Source of the DNA: Sinorhizobium meliloti 4H41
GTDB lineage: Bacteria > Pseudomonadota > Alphaproteobacteria > Rhizobiales > Rhizobiaceae
DNA length: 64,000 nucleotides
Assembly: GCF_000375585.1 (NCBI RefSeq)
Contig: NZ_AQWP01000001.1
Location: 1 to 64,000 of the forward strand
Direction: 5' to 3'
Shown here: positions 10,799 to 19,714 of the stretch, one piece after another
Numbering within the stretch: the first letter of the stretch is position 1
How the letters are laid out: each line of letters starts with the position of its first letter
The notes under the pieces: generated by a model
The model's database searches: none
Told to the model about the DNA's origin: nothing
The model's input: the letters and a program-made list of their open reading frames with translations, nothing else
Program-made: the position numbers and the translations under genes

Positions 10799-11815
10799 TC
10801 AGTTCCTGTCCCCGTTCTGTTCGGCGATCGCCTGCGCCTGAAGCGCAAGCTCCATGGCCTTGAAGCAGCGCTCCTGCGGCATCGCGGTTTCGGTCCTGTC
10901 GCGGATGTCGGCGAGGAACTGGCGCCCGAAGGGCAGGTCGACGCGGGAGCAGTCGATATGTTCGACGCCGTTGCGGTCCGCGAGAAACAGGTGGTTGCCA
11001 CCTTCGCGCCCGGCGAGATCGACCGTCTTGCGGACCTCGATCGTTCCGGATGTGCCGACGATGAAGAGCCGGCCGTCACCCCAGGTCGGCATTCCCTCCG
11101 GGGTCAGCCAGTTCACATGGATCATGCCGGTGCTCCGCCCGGTCGAGAGGTGGATGCTGCCCGTATCCTGCAGTTCGGGAGCGTCGGGAACGCTCCGGTT
11201 GCCGACGCTCGCCGAAAGCACGGTCGCGTCGTTGGCGCTGGTGAAGAACAGGAACTGCTCGCACTGGTGCGATGCGATGTCGGTCAGGATGCCGCCATAG
11301 TCCGTGCGGCGGAAGAACCAGTCGGGCCGCGTCCCGCGGCGCAGCCTGTGCGGGCCGAGGCCGACTATGTGCACCACCTCGCCGATCGCGCCGGCGGCGA
11401 CGAGCTCGCCGGCCTTGACCGTGGCCGGGCTCTCGAAATGCTCCGAATAGAGGATCGAGAAGATGCGGCCCGTCTCGGCCTGGACCCGGCGCAGCTTGGC
11501 GAGCTGGTCGAAGCTCGTCATGCCCGGCTTGTCGACAAGCACGTCCTTGCCTTGCTGCATGGCGCGGATCGCCAGTTCCGCGCGCTCGCTCGAAACGGCG
11601 GCCGAGACGATGAGGCCGATGCTCTCGTCCTCGAGGATTTCCTCTGCCGTCGCGATGCGCGGGGCGTCTGCGTAGACGGCGGAAAATTCCGCGGCCAGCG
11701 CATCGTCCTTCTCGTGGAAACCGGCGAGGCGGGCGCCGGCCCGAAGCAGGCAGTCGACCTGGCCGTAGATGTGGTTGTGGTTGAGCCCGACGGCAGCGAA
11801 ACGCAGTTCGTCCAT
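10799..11815 (-). CDS. Gfo/Idh/MocA family oxidoreductase (island copy A)
   Basis: 338 residues with N-terminal Rossmann fold, but the glycine loop is atypical (A-V-G-L-N-H-N-H) and the usual E-K-P motif reads D-K-P-G. These changes suggest a divergent subfamily with altered cofactor or catalytic handling; Lys and Pro of the motif are kept. It is adjacent to copy B and 22 bp downstream of the inner-membrane permease gene, in the same operon. Two dehydrogenases in tandem suggest sequential oxidation/reduction or two related substrates. Function beyond family is not known. Confidence 0.86.
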   Translation of the reverse strand: MDELRFAAVGLNHNHIYGQVDCLLRAGARLAGFHEKDDALAAEFSAVYADAPRIATAEEILEDESIGLIVSAAVSSERAELAIRAMQQGKDVLVDKPGMTSFDQLAKLRRVQAETGRIFSILYSEHFESPATVKAGELVAAGAIGEVVHIVGLGPHRLRRGTRPDWFFRRTDYGGILTDIASHQCEQFLFFTSANDATVLSASVGNRSVPDAPELQDTGSIHLSTGRSTGMIHVNWLTPEGMPTWGDGRLFIVGTSGTIEVRKTVDLAGREGGNHLFLADRNGVEHIDCSRVDLPFGRQFLADIRDRTETAMPQERCFKAMELALQAQAIAEQNGDRN

Positions 11816-11837
11816 GATGATTTTCTAGCTCCGTCGC

Positions 11838-12725
11838 TCAGCGTTTCATGCCGGTGGTGGCGATGCCCTCGATCAGAAGGCGCTGGAAGAAGAGGAAGAA
11901 GAAGAACACCGGCACGAGCGAGAGCGTCGACATGGCGAAGAGCCCGCCCCAGTCGGAGGTGCTGCTCGAGTCGACGAAGGTCCTCAAGCCGAGCTGGATC
12001 GTGTAGCTGTTCATGTCGTTGAGGTAGATCAGCGGCCCGAAGAAATCGTCCCAGGTCCAGATGAAGGAGAAGATGGCGGCCGTCGCCAGAACGGGGAGCG
12101 ATAGCGGCAGCATGATCTTCCAGTAGATGCGCCAGGCGCCGCAGCCGTCCATCATCGCCGCTTCGTCCAGTTCGCGCGGGATTCCGCGGAAGAACTGCAC
12201 CATGAGGAAGATGAAGAAGGCATCGCTGGCGAGAAACTTCGGGACCACCAGCGGCAGGAATGTGTTCACCCAGCCGAGATCGAGGAAGAGGACATATTGG
12301 GGAATGAGCGTCACGTGATACGGGATCATCATCGTGCCGAGCATGATCGCGAACCAGAAATTCCGCCCCGCGAAGCGCAGCCTTGCGAAGGCATAGGCCG
12401 CGAGCGAGCAGGCCACGACATTGCCGACGACGGTGAGGACCGCGATGACCAGCGAGTTCCAGAAGAACCGCCCGAAGCTGACGTCGAGCCCGAACCAGCC
12501 GCGCAGATAGGAGGAGAAATCCACCGAGGAGGGCCAAAGCGACGTGGAGGCGAAGATCTCGTCCTCCGGCCTGACCGATGCCGAGATCATCCACAGGAGC
12601 GGATAGATCATGGCGATCGAGGCGGCGATCAGGGCGGCGTGAACGAGGACCGATCCGACAGGGCCGCGGCGGCCCGTCGGGACCGGCGGCGGGGCGGTTA
12701 CCGAGCTCATGGTCGCGTCAGTCAT
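11838..12725 (-). CDS. Carbohydrate ABC transporter permease (MalG type)
   Basis: Inner-membrane subunit of the CUT1 importer. 295 residues, six predicted membrane segments, with the EAA loop D-E-A-A-M-M-D-G-C-G that docks on the ATPase, and a K-R C-terminal end typical of MalG proteins. Its start overlaps the end of the MalF-type gene by 8 bases. A second ATG (M-S-S-V-T) five codons in is possible. Confidence 0.93.
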   Translation of the reverse strand: MTDATMSSVTAPPPVPTGRRGPVGSVLVHAALIAASIAMIYPLLWMISASVRPEDEIFASTSLWPSSVDFSSYLRGWFGLDVSFGRFFWNSLVIAVLTVVGNVVACSLAAYAFARLRFAGRNFWFAIMLGTMMIPYHVTLIPQYVLFLDLGWVNTFLPLVVPKFLASDAFFIFLMVQFFRGIPRELDEAAMMDGCGAWRIYWKIMLPLSLPVLATAAIFSFIWTWDDFFGPLIYLNDMNSYTIQLGLRTFVDSSSTSDWGGLFAMSTLSLVPVFFFFLFFQRLLIEGIATTGMKR

Positions 12726-13665
12726 CGTAGTGCACCCAGTAGCGAGAGGTGAGGAACGAGAAGGCCGTGAACAGCCCGATGATCAGCACGAGAATCCAGG
12801 CAAGCGCCGAGGCGTAGCCCATGCGGAAATTACCGAAGGCCTCCTGGTAAAGGTAAAGAGTGTAGAACAGCGTCGAGTTGATCGGACCGCCGGTGCCGCC
12901 GGAAATGATGAAGGCGGGAGTGAAGGCCTTGAAGGCGTCGATCGTCTGCACGACCGCGTTGAAGAAGATCACCGGCGTCAAGAGCGGCAGCGTGATCTTG
13001 TAGAACTGACGGAACTTGGATGCCCCGTCGAGGCTCGCCGCCTCGTACATGTCCGTCGGGATCTGCCGAAGGCCCGCAAGGAAGATGATCATCGGCGATC
13101 CGAACTGCCAGACGCTCAAGACCACGAGCGTCCAGATCGAATAGTCCGGATGCGAGATCCAGCTCGGCCCCTCGATGCCGAACTGGGCCAGCAGGCTGTT
13201 GATCAGGCCGTCGCCGGCGAAGAGCTGTCGCCAGAGCACGGCGATCGCGACGCTGCCGCCAAGCAGCGACGGCAGGTAGAAGATCGCCCGATAGACGGTG
13301 AGCCCCCGGACGCCGCGGTCGAGAAGGATCGCGACGAGCAGCGCGAAGGCGAGCTTGAAGGGCACTGAAAGCACGACATAGAGGAAGGTCACCTTGATCG
13401 CCGCGGCGAATTTCGGGTCCGCCGTCGCGATGCGCACGTAATTGGCGGTGCCGATCCATTCCGGCGCGCGGATCAGGTCGAAATTCGTGAAGGAGAGATA
13501 GAGCGAGGCGATGGCGGGCCCGAGCGTCAGGCCGAAGAAGCCGATGAGCCAGGGCAACAGGAACATGTAGCCGGCTCCATGGCTTGCCCATGTCCTGGCC
13601 AGGCGGCCCTGTGCGGCCGGGCGCGATGACGCGCCCGTCCCGACTGCGACAGCGGTGTCCTGCAC
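12718..13665 (-). CDS. Carbohydrate ABC transporter permease (MalF type)
   Basis: Partner permease of the CUT1 importer, 315 residues from the chosen start, six membrane segments and the EAA loop Y-E-A-A-S-L-D-G-A-S. AAGGAGG abuts the ATG at 13674 with no spacing, whereas GTG 13665, three codons later, lies 9 bases behind the same site; GTG is therefore preferred. The frame continues open far upstream but only as a shadow of the binding-protein gene. Confidence 0.92.
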   Translation of the reverse strand: MQDTAVAVGTGASSRPAAQGRLARTWASHGAGYMFLLPWLIGFFGLTLGPAIASLYLSFTNFDLIRAPEWIGTANYVRIATADPKFAAAIKVTFLYVVLSVPFKLAFALLVAILLDRGVRGLTVYRAIFYLPSLLGGSVAIAVLWRQLFAGDGLINSLLAQFGIEGPSWISHPDYSIWTLVVLSVWQFGSPMIIFLAGLRQIPTDMYEAASLDGASKFRQFYKITLPLLTPVIFFNAVVQTIDAFKAFTPAFIISGGTGGPINSTLFYTLYLYQEAFGNFRMGYASALAWILVLIIGLFTAFSFLTSRYWVHYDD

Positions 13666-13679
13666 GGCCGCCATCCTCC

Positions 13680-14963
13680 TTAACCTCGTGCAAGGATTTG
13701 GCTGACCTCGTTCACCAGCGTCTCGCCTCCTTGCTTGGCGTCGAGCTGACCGAAGCCGACCTGTTCGGCGACGTTGCGCAGAGCGAATTCCGCCTCGCCG
13801 GCACCGCTGGGCGGCGGTGGCGGCAGATCGCCGGCAAGCGCTCCGAGGCCCGAGACATAGTCGAGCATGGCGCGGCCGAGCTCGTCGAGCGTCGACGCCA
13901 GTTTCTCGCGTACGGCTGCCGATTCCGGTACGCCGCGCTCGACGCCCAGGATTTCGGCGGCTTCCGGGTCCTTGACGAAGAAGTTGACGTATTTTGCGGC
14001 GAGTTCCGGGTCCTTGGTCTGGGCCGAGACCGAGAAGAACATCGACGGCTTGCGGTAATGGCCGCCCTTCGCATCCTTGTCGATCAGCGGATGGCTTCTC
14101 AGCGCCAGTTTGTCCTTGTTTATTCCCTGATAGGCGACGAACTGGTTGGAGTGCGCGAAGGAAGCGGCCGCCTTGCCGAGCGATAGCGGGCTCGTCTCCA
14201 CATTGTACTGGTCGAGCGCCTGGATGTCCGGCGGGACGCAGGCCTTGTCCTCGCGCATCTTTTGCCACAGGGCGAACCATTCGGCCGCATCGTTCGCATC
14301 ATAGGCGATCTTGCCGTCCGCGGTGAACAGTGCCTTGCCGCGCTGGCGCAGCCAGTTTTCGAACAGCGGCTCGACCGCGCTGCCGTCGGAGAGGCCATAG
14401 AAACCTTTGCGCTTGCCGGCCTTGGTGATCTCGGCGCCCGTCCGCGCCATCTCTTCCCAGGTCGTGGACGGCGTCGGAAGTTCGATGCCGGCTTCCTCGA
14501 AAGCGGCGACATTGACCATCATCGCCGCCGAATTGGCGCCGAGGCTGATGCCGTAGAGCTTGCCTTCGACGCTGCCGCCCTTGATCTGCACCTGGTCGAA
14601 ATCCTCGACCTTGAGCACGGAACCGAGATAATCGTCGAGGGGCGCGAGTGCGCCGCGCCGGGCATATTCGACGATGTAGCGATAGTCCATCTGGATGATG
14701 TCGGGCGCATTGCGCCCGGCGACCTGGGTCGCAAGCCGCGGCCAGTAGTCGCTCCAGCCGAGGAATTCGCCGTTGATGGCGACGCCCGCGTTCTGTTCCT
14801 GGAAGAGCTGATTGACCTTGTTCGTGCGGTCGGCACGGGCCTGTGAACCCCACCAGAGCACCCGCAGCCGCGCCTCCTGCGCAAAGGCGGGCCCCAGCGC
14901 GGACATCGAAAGAAGCGCCGCCCCTCCCGCGAGTACGTTTCGCCTGCTGATCTTATGCGTCAT
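13680..14963 (-). CDS. Extracellular solute-binding protein, sugar type, Tat-exported
   Basis: Periplasmic receptor of the importer, 427 residues, first gene of the seven-gene operon. The N-terminus holds a twin-arginine signal (K-I-S-R-R-N-V-L-A-G-G-A-A-L-L) ending near A-F-A-Q-E, so it is exported folded. The mature part matches family-1 sugar-binding proteins (L-R-V-L-W-W-G-S; D-I-I-Q-M-D; G-K-L-Y-G-I). The start follows GGGAGGAGG; an upstream in-frame ATG at 14993 would put this site inside the gene and is rejected. A short proline run (P-P-P-P-P-S) occurs near the C-terminus. Ligand unknown. Confidence 0.93.
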   Translation of the reverse strand: MTHKISRRNVLAGGAALLSMSALGPAFAQEARLRVLWWGSQARADRTNKVNQLFQEQNAGVAINGEFLGWSDYWPRLATQVAGRNAPDIIQMDYRYIVEYARRGALAPLDDYLGSVLKVEDFDQVQIKGGSVEGKLYGISLGANSAAMMVNVAAFEEAGIELPTPSTTWEEMARTGAEITKAGKRKGFYGLSDGSAVEPLFENWLRQRGKALFTADGKIAYDANDAAEWFALWQKMREDKACVPPDIQALDQYNVETSPLSLGKAAASFAHSNQFVAYQGINKDKLALRSHPLIDKDAKGGHYRKPSMFFSVSAQTKDPELAAKYVNFFVKDPEAAEILGVERGVPESAAVREKLASTLDELGRAMLDYVSGLGALAGDLPPPPPSGAGEAEFALRNVAEQVGFGQLDAKQGGETLVNEVSQILARG

Positions 14964-15016
14964 CTGTTCCTCCTCCCTTCGGAACGCCTCCACAACGTTC
15001 CGGCCTCTTGCAACAA

Positions 15017-15061
15017 ATAACTATTTGGTTACAAGTTATGGAGAAGCAGTGATCCTGTCAA
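15017..15061 (-). promoter_or_regulatory. Promoter and TetR-type operator of the transporter operon
   Basis: Read on the minus strand: TTGACA (15061-15056), a 17-base spacer, TAACTT (15038-15033), and immediately behind it GTAACCAAATAGTTAT (15032-15017). The last element matches the box at 15889-15904 in 13 of 16 positions. Its position just downstream of -10 fits repression by the TetR protein encoded at 15157. Confidence 0.6.
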
Positions 15062-15100
15062 GCAGTTGTGTGCCGAGCTGTCATTGCCTTGTAAATTATT

Positions 15101-15129
15101 TTGACAAAGTTGCACCGAAGGCCGTTAAA
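15101..15129 (+). promoter_or_regulatory. Probable promoter of the tetR gene
   Basis: TTGACA (15101-15106), 17-base spacer, GTTAAA (15124-15129), followed 28 bases later by the start codon. No copy of the GTAACC/TAGTTA box is seen here, so autoregulation is not evident. Confidence 0.5.
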
Positions 15130-15156
15130 GGCAAGAGGTTGCGGAGGTTGCGCGTG

Positions 15157-15834
15157 ATGGACAAGATAAGAGGCGAGGCGAAAGGGAGGAGCGGGTCCGG
15201 GGGGCGGGCGGAGCGGGCGCTTCAGCGCGACCCCGAGCGCACGCGTGCCTCGATCCTCGCCGCCGCGACCCGGGAGTTCGCCGAAAACGGCATAGGCGGC
15301 GCCCGCGTCGATTCCATCGCCGAGAGGGCCGGCATCAACAAGCGCATGCTCTACCACTACTTCGGCGACAAGGAACAGCTTTATCTCGCGGTCCTGGAAG
15401 AGGCCTATGTAGGGATAAGAACGGCAGAAAAATCCCTTAATCTCAGCGACTTGGAACCTGAGCAGGGAATTGCCGAGCTTGCCATGTTCACCTGGGACTA
15501 CTTCCTGGAACATCCGGAATTCCTGAGTCTCCTCGGCACCGAGAACCTGCACCGGGCCCGCTGGCTGCGTCAGTCGACGCGTCTAAAGGAGCTGCATTCG
15601 AGCTTCATAGACAAGCTCTCCGACCTTCTCCGGCGCGGCAAGGCCGAGGGGCTCTTTCGGCCCGATGTCGATCCGCTGAACCTCTATCTGACGATCGCCG
15701 CCCTCGGTTATTTCTACCTTTCCAACCAGTACACGCTCTCGACGATCTTCGGCCGCGACCTCATGGACAAGAGCAATCTCGACGTCTGGAAGCGCCATAT
15801 CGTCCATGTCACGCTGGCGTCGATCCGACGCTGA
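15157..15834 (+). CDS. TetR/AcrR-family transcriptional regulator
   Basis: 225 residues. The N-terminal HTH spans roughly residues 30-75 (R-A-S-I-L-A-A-A-T-R-E-F, then V-D-S-I-A-E-R-A-G-I and the recognition helix ending M-L-Y-H-Y-F-G-D-K). The C-terminal ligand domain resembles the TetR C-terminal family with W-D-Y-F-L-E-H-P-E-F. The start follows GGAGG at 15142-15146. It sits between the two catabolic operons and is the natural candidate to bind the shared palindrome in front of each; the inducer would be the imported compound or a metabolite. Confidence 0.92.
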   Translation: MDKIRGEAKGRSGSGGRAERALQRDPERTRASILAAATREFAENGIGGARVDSIAERAGINKRMLYHYFGDKEQLYLAVLEEAYVGIRTAEKSLNLSDLEPEQGIAELAMFTWDYFLEHPEFLSLLGTENLHRARWLRQSTRLKELHSSFIDKLSDLLRRGKAEGLFRPDVDPLNLYLTIAALGYFYLSNQYTLSTIFGRDLMDKSNLDVWKRHIVHVTLASIRR

Positions 15835-15858
15835 TCCAGGCACATGTCGTTTTTTTTG

Positions 15859-15905
15859 TTGACAAGTGCGATTCTCCTCTGCCACAAAGTAACCGATTAG
15901 TTACT
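15859..15905 (+). promoter_or_regulatory. Promoter and TetR-type operator of the catabolic operon
   Basis: TTGACA at 15859-15864 with a poorly conserved -10 (CACAAA region, 15882-15888), directly followed by the perfect palindrome AGTAAC-CGATTA-GTTACT at 15888-15905. This mirrors the arrangement in front of the transporter operon and lies 52 bases before the first start codon. Confidence 0.6.
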
Positions 15906-15956
15906 GGCTTGGGAGGGCTGGTTCTTCCCCTCACCGGCCTCTCAGGGAGGAACGGC

Positions 15957-17105
15957 ATGCCGCGTTTGGGTATAATATTGCACGGTGTCACCGGCCGCAT
16001 GGGCTACAACCAGCATCTGGTGCGCTCGATCCTGGCCATCCGTGATCAAGGCGGGATCACGCTCCAGTCAGGCGAAAGGCTGGAGATCGATCCGATCATT
16101 GTCGGCCGCAATCGCGACAAGATGGAGCAATTGGCCAAGCGCCATGCCATCGCCCGCTGGTCGACCGATCTCGACGCGGCGCTTGCCGATCCGAACGACC
16201 AGATCTTCTTCGATGCCGGCACGACGCTGATGCGTGCCGAGCTCATCGGCCGCGCGCTCGACGCCGGCAAGCATGTCTATTGCGAGAAGCCGATCTCCGA
16301 CGATCTGCGGACGGCGGTCAAGCTGGCGCGGAAGGCGCGCGCCTCCGGGCTCAAGCATGGGGTCGTGCAGGACAAGCTGTTCCTGCCGGGCCTTCGCAAG
16401 CTGGCCCTGCTGAGGGAGTCGGGCTTTTTCGGCAAGATCCTCTCGGTGCGCGGCGAGTTCGGCTACTGGGTGTTCGAAGGCGATTGGGGCGTTCCGGCCC
16501 AGCGGCCCTCATGGAACTACCGGAAAAAGGACGGCGGCGGCATCATCCTCGACATGCTCTGCCACTGGCGCTACGTGCTCGACAATCTCTTCGGGGAAGT
16601 GAAGGCCGTCTCCTGCCTCGGCGCGACTCATATCCCAAGCCGTATCGACGAACAGGGCCGCGCCTACGACTGCGACACCGACGACGCGGCCTATGCCACC
16701 TTCGAACTCGAAGGCGGCATCGTCGCGCATATCAATTCCTCCTGGGCGGTGCGCGTGCGGCGCGACGATCTGGTGACGTTTCAGGTCGACGGAACCCATG
16801 GTTCCGCTGTCGCCGGACTCACGAAATGCTGGACGCAGCACCGCGTCAACACCCCGAAACCGGTCTGGAATCCCGATCAGCCGCAGACGATCGATTTCTA
16901 CAGGACATGGGACGAGGTGCCGGATACGCAGGCCTTCGACAACGGCTTCAAGGCGCAATGGGAAATGTTCCTGCGCCATGTGGCGGAGGACGGCCCCTGG
17001 CCCTATGGGCTCGAGGCCGGCGCCAAGGGCGTACAGCTTGCGGAACTCGGCCTCAAATCCTGGGCGGAGCGCCGCTGGCTCGACGTTCCGGAATTGGAGC
17101 TCTGA
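15957..17105 (+). CDS. Gfo/Idh/MocA family oxidoreductase (island copy C)
   Basis: 382 residues with an N-terminal NAD(P) fold (G-I-I-L-H-G-V-T-G-R-M-G) and the C-E-K-P-I-S motif, followed by G-V-V-Q-D-K and a C-terminal domain containing W-N-Y-R-K-K-D-G-G-G-I-I-L-D-M-L-C-H-W. AGGGAGG precedes the ATG; an earlier in-frame start at 15909 has no such site and would begin just past the operator. First gene of the five-gene operon, followed after 3 bp by the DUF993 gene, so the two products probably act consecutively. Confidence 0.9.
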   Translation: MPRLGIILHGVTGRMGYNQHLVRSILAIRDQGGITLQSGERLEIDPIIVGRNRDKMEQLAKRHAIARWSTDLDAALADPNDQIFFDAGTTLMRAELIGRALDAGKHVYCEKPISDDLRTAVKLARKARASGLKHGVVQDKLFLPGLRKLALLRESGFFGKILSVRGEFGYWVFEGDWGVPAQRPSWNYRKKDGGGIILDMLCHWRYVLDNLFGEVKAVSCLGATHIPSRIDEQGRAYDCDTDDAAYATFELEGGIVAHINSSWAVRVRRDDLVTFQVDGTHGSAVAGLTKCWTQHRVNTPKPVWNPDQPQTIDFYRTWDEVPDTQAFDNGFKAQWEMFLRHVAEDGPWPYGLEAGAKGVQLAELGLKSWAERRWLDVPELEL

Positions 17106-17108
17106 ACC

Positions 17109-18272
17109 ATGGTCAGCATCAAGCTTCCAATCGAAGGCAGGCTTGCCAGCTACGACCTCACGGGTCGGCCGGTGCCTTTCAACAGGCGTGACGCCAAGAC
17201 CTTTTCCAGGGTCGCCTTCGCCGCCGCCCATGTGGTCGCCGACCCGCTCGCCGACAACGATCCCTGGCTGGCGCCGGCGATCGACTGGGAGCGCACGCTC
17301 GCCTTTCGTCACCGCCTCTGGGATCTCGGTCTCGACGTTGCCGAAGCGATGGATACAGCCCAGCGCGGCATGGGCCTCGGCTGGCCGGAAGCGCGCGAAC
17401 TCATCCGCCGCTCGCTTGCCGAAGCGCGCGGCCGCCAGGGCGCGCTGATCGCCTGCGGCGCCGGCACCGACCATCTGGCGCCGGGGCCGGACGTGTCGAT
17501 CGACGATATTCTCCGGGCCTATGAGAGCCAGATCGAGGCGATCGAGGCAGAAGGAGGCCGGATCATCCTGATGGCGAGCCGTGCGCTTGCCGCCACGGCG
17601 AAGGGCCCGGAGGACTATATCCGCGTCTACGACCGCGTTCTCTCGCAGGTGAAGGAGCCGGTGATCATCCACTGGCTCGGCGAGATGTTCGATCCGGCGC
17701 TCGAAGGCTACTGGGGCAATGGCGACCACATGGCGGCGATGAAGACCTGCCTCGAGGTCCTCGAGGCGCATGCCGCAAAGGTCGACGGCATCAAGATTTC
17801 ACTCCTTTCCAAGGAGAAGGAGATCGTGATGCGGCGGCAACTGCCCAAAGCCGTGCGCATGTATACCGGCGACGACTTCAACTATGCCGAACTCATCGCC
17901 GGCGACGAGGAAGGGCATTCGGATGCGCTGCTCGGCATCTTCGACGCCATCGCGCCGGTGGCTTCGGCGGCGCTGGAAGCGCTGGGCAGCGGGCGAAACG
18001 GCGAATTCTTCGAATTGCTGGAGCCGACGGTGCCGCTCTCGCGCCACATCTTCAAGGCGCCGACGCGTTTCTACAAGACCGGCGTCGTCTTCCTTGCTTA
18101 TCTGAACGGCCTTCAGGACCATTTCATCATGATCGGCGGACAGCAGAGCGCCCGATCGCTCGTCCATCTCGCCGAGCTTTTCCGCCTTGCTGACAAAGCC
18201 GGGGTCCTGACCGATCCGGAGCTTGCCGCCGCCCGCATGCGGCGCGTGCTCGCCGTGCACGGCGTCGAGTGA
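17109..18272 (+). CDS. DUF993 protein, dihydrodipicolinate-synthase-like aldolase fold
   Basis: 387 residues; belongs to the uncharacterised DUF993 group distantly related to class I (Schiff-base) aldolases of the DHDPS/NAL superfamily. A G-I-K motif at residues 227-229 (V-D-G-I-K-I-S-L-L) matches the position of the Schiff-base Lys in that superfamily, and I-I-H-W-L-G at about 186-191 sits where the preceding strand would be. It lies between a dehydrogenase and an enolase-superfamily enzyme, so cleavage of a 2-keto-3-deoxy acid, or a related retro-aldol, is a reasonable but unproven guess. Confidence 0.8.
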   Translation: MVSIKLPIEGRLASYDLTGRPVPFNRRDAKTFSRVAFAAAHVVADPLADNDPWLAPAIDWERTLAFRHRLWDLGLDVAEAMDTAQRGMGLGWPEARELIRRSLAEARGRQGALIACGAGTDHLAPGPDVSIDDILRAYESQIEAIEAEGGRIILMASRALAATAKGPEDYIRVYDRVLSQVKEPVIIHWLGEMFDPALEGYWGNGDHMAAMKTCLEVLEAHAAKVDGIKISLLSKEKEIVMRRQLPKAVRMYTGDDFNYAELIAGDEEGHSDALLGIFDAIAPVASAALEALGSGRNGEFFELLEPTVPLSRHIFKAPTRFYKTGVVFLAYLNGLQDHFIMIGGQQSARSLVHLAELFRLADKAGVLTDPELAAARMRRVLAVHGVE

Positions 18273-18281
18273 GGCTTTGCG

Positions 18282-19697
18282 ATGACGCAAGCCCCGCGCG
18301 TCAGGCTGGCCGAAGCGGAGGTTTTCGAGCGGCCGGTCGAGTTCCGTTTTCCCTTCCGCTTCGGCTCGGCGCGCGTTGCGAGCGCGCCGCAGGCCTTCGT
18401 CCGGGTGCGGGTGGAGGATGCGCGCGGCCGGTCCGCCATCGGCTGGTCGGCAGAGATGATGATGCCGAAATGGTTCGACAAGAACCCGGGTCTTTCGCCG
18501 CAGGATAATGTCGAGCAGCTGCGTGCCTCCTTGCGTCTGGCGGTCGAAGGGCTGACCTCGCTGCAGGCGCAGACCCCCTTTGGACTGCACGCGGCTGCCG
18601 AGGGTGATCACCACCGGGCGGCAGCCGGGCATGGCCTGCCAGCCCTTGTCGCCTCCTACGGCCTGGCGCTCCTTGACCGCGCCATCCTCGACGCGGTGTG
18701 CCGCATGACCGGAGCAAGCGCCGCCGAGGCGGTCAGAGGCAACCTGCCGGGCATCACCGACGCCACCGCGCCCGATCTGGGAGGCTTCGACCTTGCGCGG
18801 TTCCTCTCGCGCCTCGAACCCGGCCCCAGGCTGGCCGTTCGCCACACGATCGGCCTTGCAGACGCGCTGACGGCGGCCGATTTCGCGCCCGGGCAGCGGC
18901 TGGAGGACGGCCTGCCACAGACGCTGGAAGAGGTGATCGCCGCCTATGGCCACCGCTATTTCAAGATCAAGGTATCGGGGCGCCCGGCCGAAGACACCGA
19001 GCGTCTGCTCGCCATCGCCGCCATCCTCGACCAGGGCGTCGATGCGTATCGGGTGACGCTCGACGGCAACGAACAGTTCGAAAATGCCGATGCCGTTGCC
19101 GATCTTCTCGACCGGATCGCCGAAGAGCCGCGTCTCGAAAAATTGAGCGCCTCGGCGCTCTTCTTCGAGCAGCCGATCGCTCGCGCCGAGGCGCTGTCGA
19201 AACCGGTCACGGAAGTCGCCCGGCGGATGCCGCTCGAAATCGACGAGTCCGACGGCGATATCGGCGCGTTTCTCCGTGCCCGCGCGCTCGGTTATGCCGG
19301 CATCTCCTCGAAGTCCTGCAAAGGCTTCTACCGGGCACTCATCAACCGCGCTCGCGTGGAGATGTGGAACGCCGAGGCCGGGACCGCATGCTGTTTCATG
19401 TCCGCCGAGGACCTGACCACGCAGTCGGGCCTGGCGCTCCAGCAGGACCTCGTGCTGGCAGCGCTTATCGGCGCCGGCCACGTCGAACGCAACGGCCACC
19501 ACTATGTCGACGGCATGGCCGGCGCCCCGGCGGCAGAGCAGGCCGCCTATCTCGCGCGTCATGGCGATCTCTACGAAAGCGCTGGCGAACGGGCGCGGCT
19601 GGCGATCCGCGGCGGCGAAATCACCTTTTCCACCGTCTTGCGGTCCGTCGGCCTCGGCTCATCCGTCGAGCCGGACTGGGCGGCGACGGTGTCCTGA
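18282..19697 (+). CDS. Enolase-superfamily protein (mandelate racemase/dehydratase-like)
   Basis: 471 residues, longer than usual for the MR/MLE group (about 370-420). Candidate active-site elements: K-I-K at 228-230 (the K-x-K base motif on strand 2), L-D-G-N-E with Asp 261, F-F-E-Q-P with Glu 296 and E-I-D-E-S around 319-323 as the three metal ligands, then S-S-K-S-C-K-G near 342-348 as the second acid/base strand. Acid-sugar dehydration or epimerisation is the usual chemistry. It begins 9 bp after the DUF993 gene. The substrate cannot be read from the sequence. Confidence 0.82.
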   Translation: MTQAPRVRLAEAEVFERPVEFRFPFRFGSARVASAPQAFVRVRVEDARGRSAIGWSAEMMMPKWFDKNPGLSPQDNVEQLRASLRLAVEGLTSLQAQTPFGLHAAAEGDHHRAAAGHGLPALVASYGLALLDRAILDAVCRMTGASAAEAVRGNLPGITDATAPDLGGFDLARFLSRLEPGPRLAVRHTIGLADALTAADFAPGQRLEDGLPQTLEEVIAAYGHRYFKIKVSGRPAEDTERLLAIAAILDQGVDAYRVTLDGNEQFENADAVADLLDRIAEEPRLEKLSASALFFEQPIARAEALSKPVTEVARRMPLEIDESDGDIGAFLRARALGYAGISSKSCKGFYRALINRARVEMWNAEAGTACCFMSAEDLTTQSGLALQQDLVLAALIGAGHVERNGHHYVDGMAGAPAAEQAAYLARHGDLYESAGERARLAIRGGEITFSTVLRSVGLGSSVEPDWAATVS

Positions 19698-19714
19698 AAT
19701 CGGGAGGAGAACAT

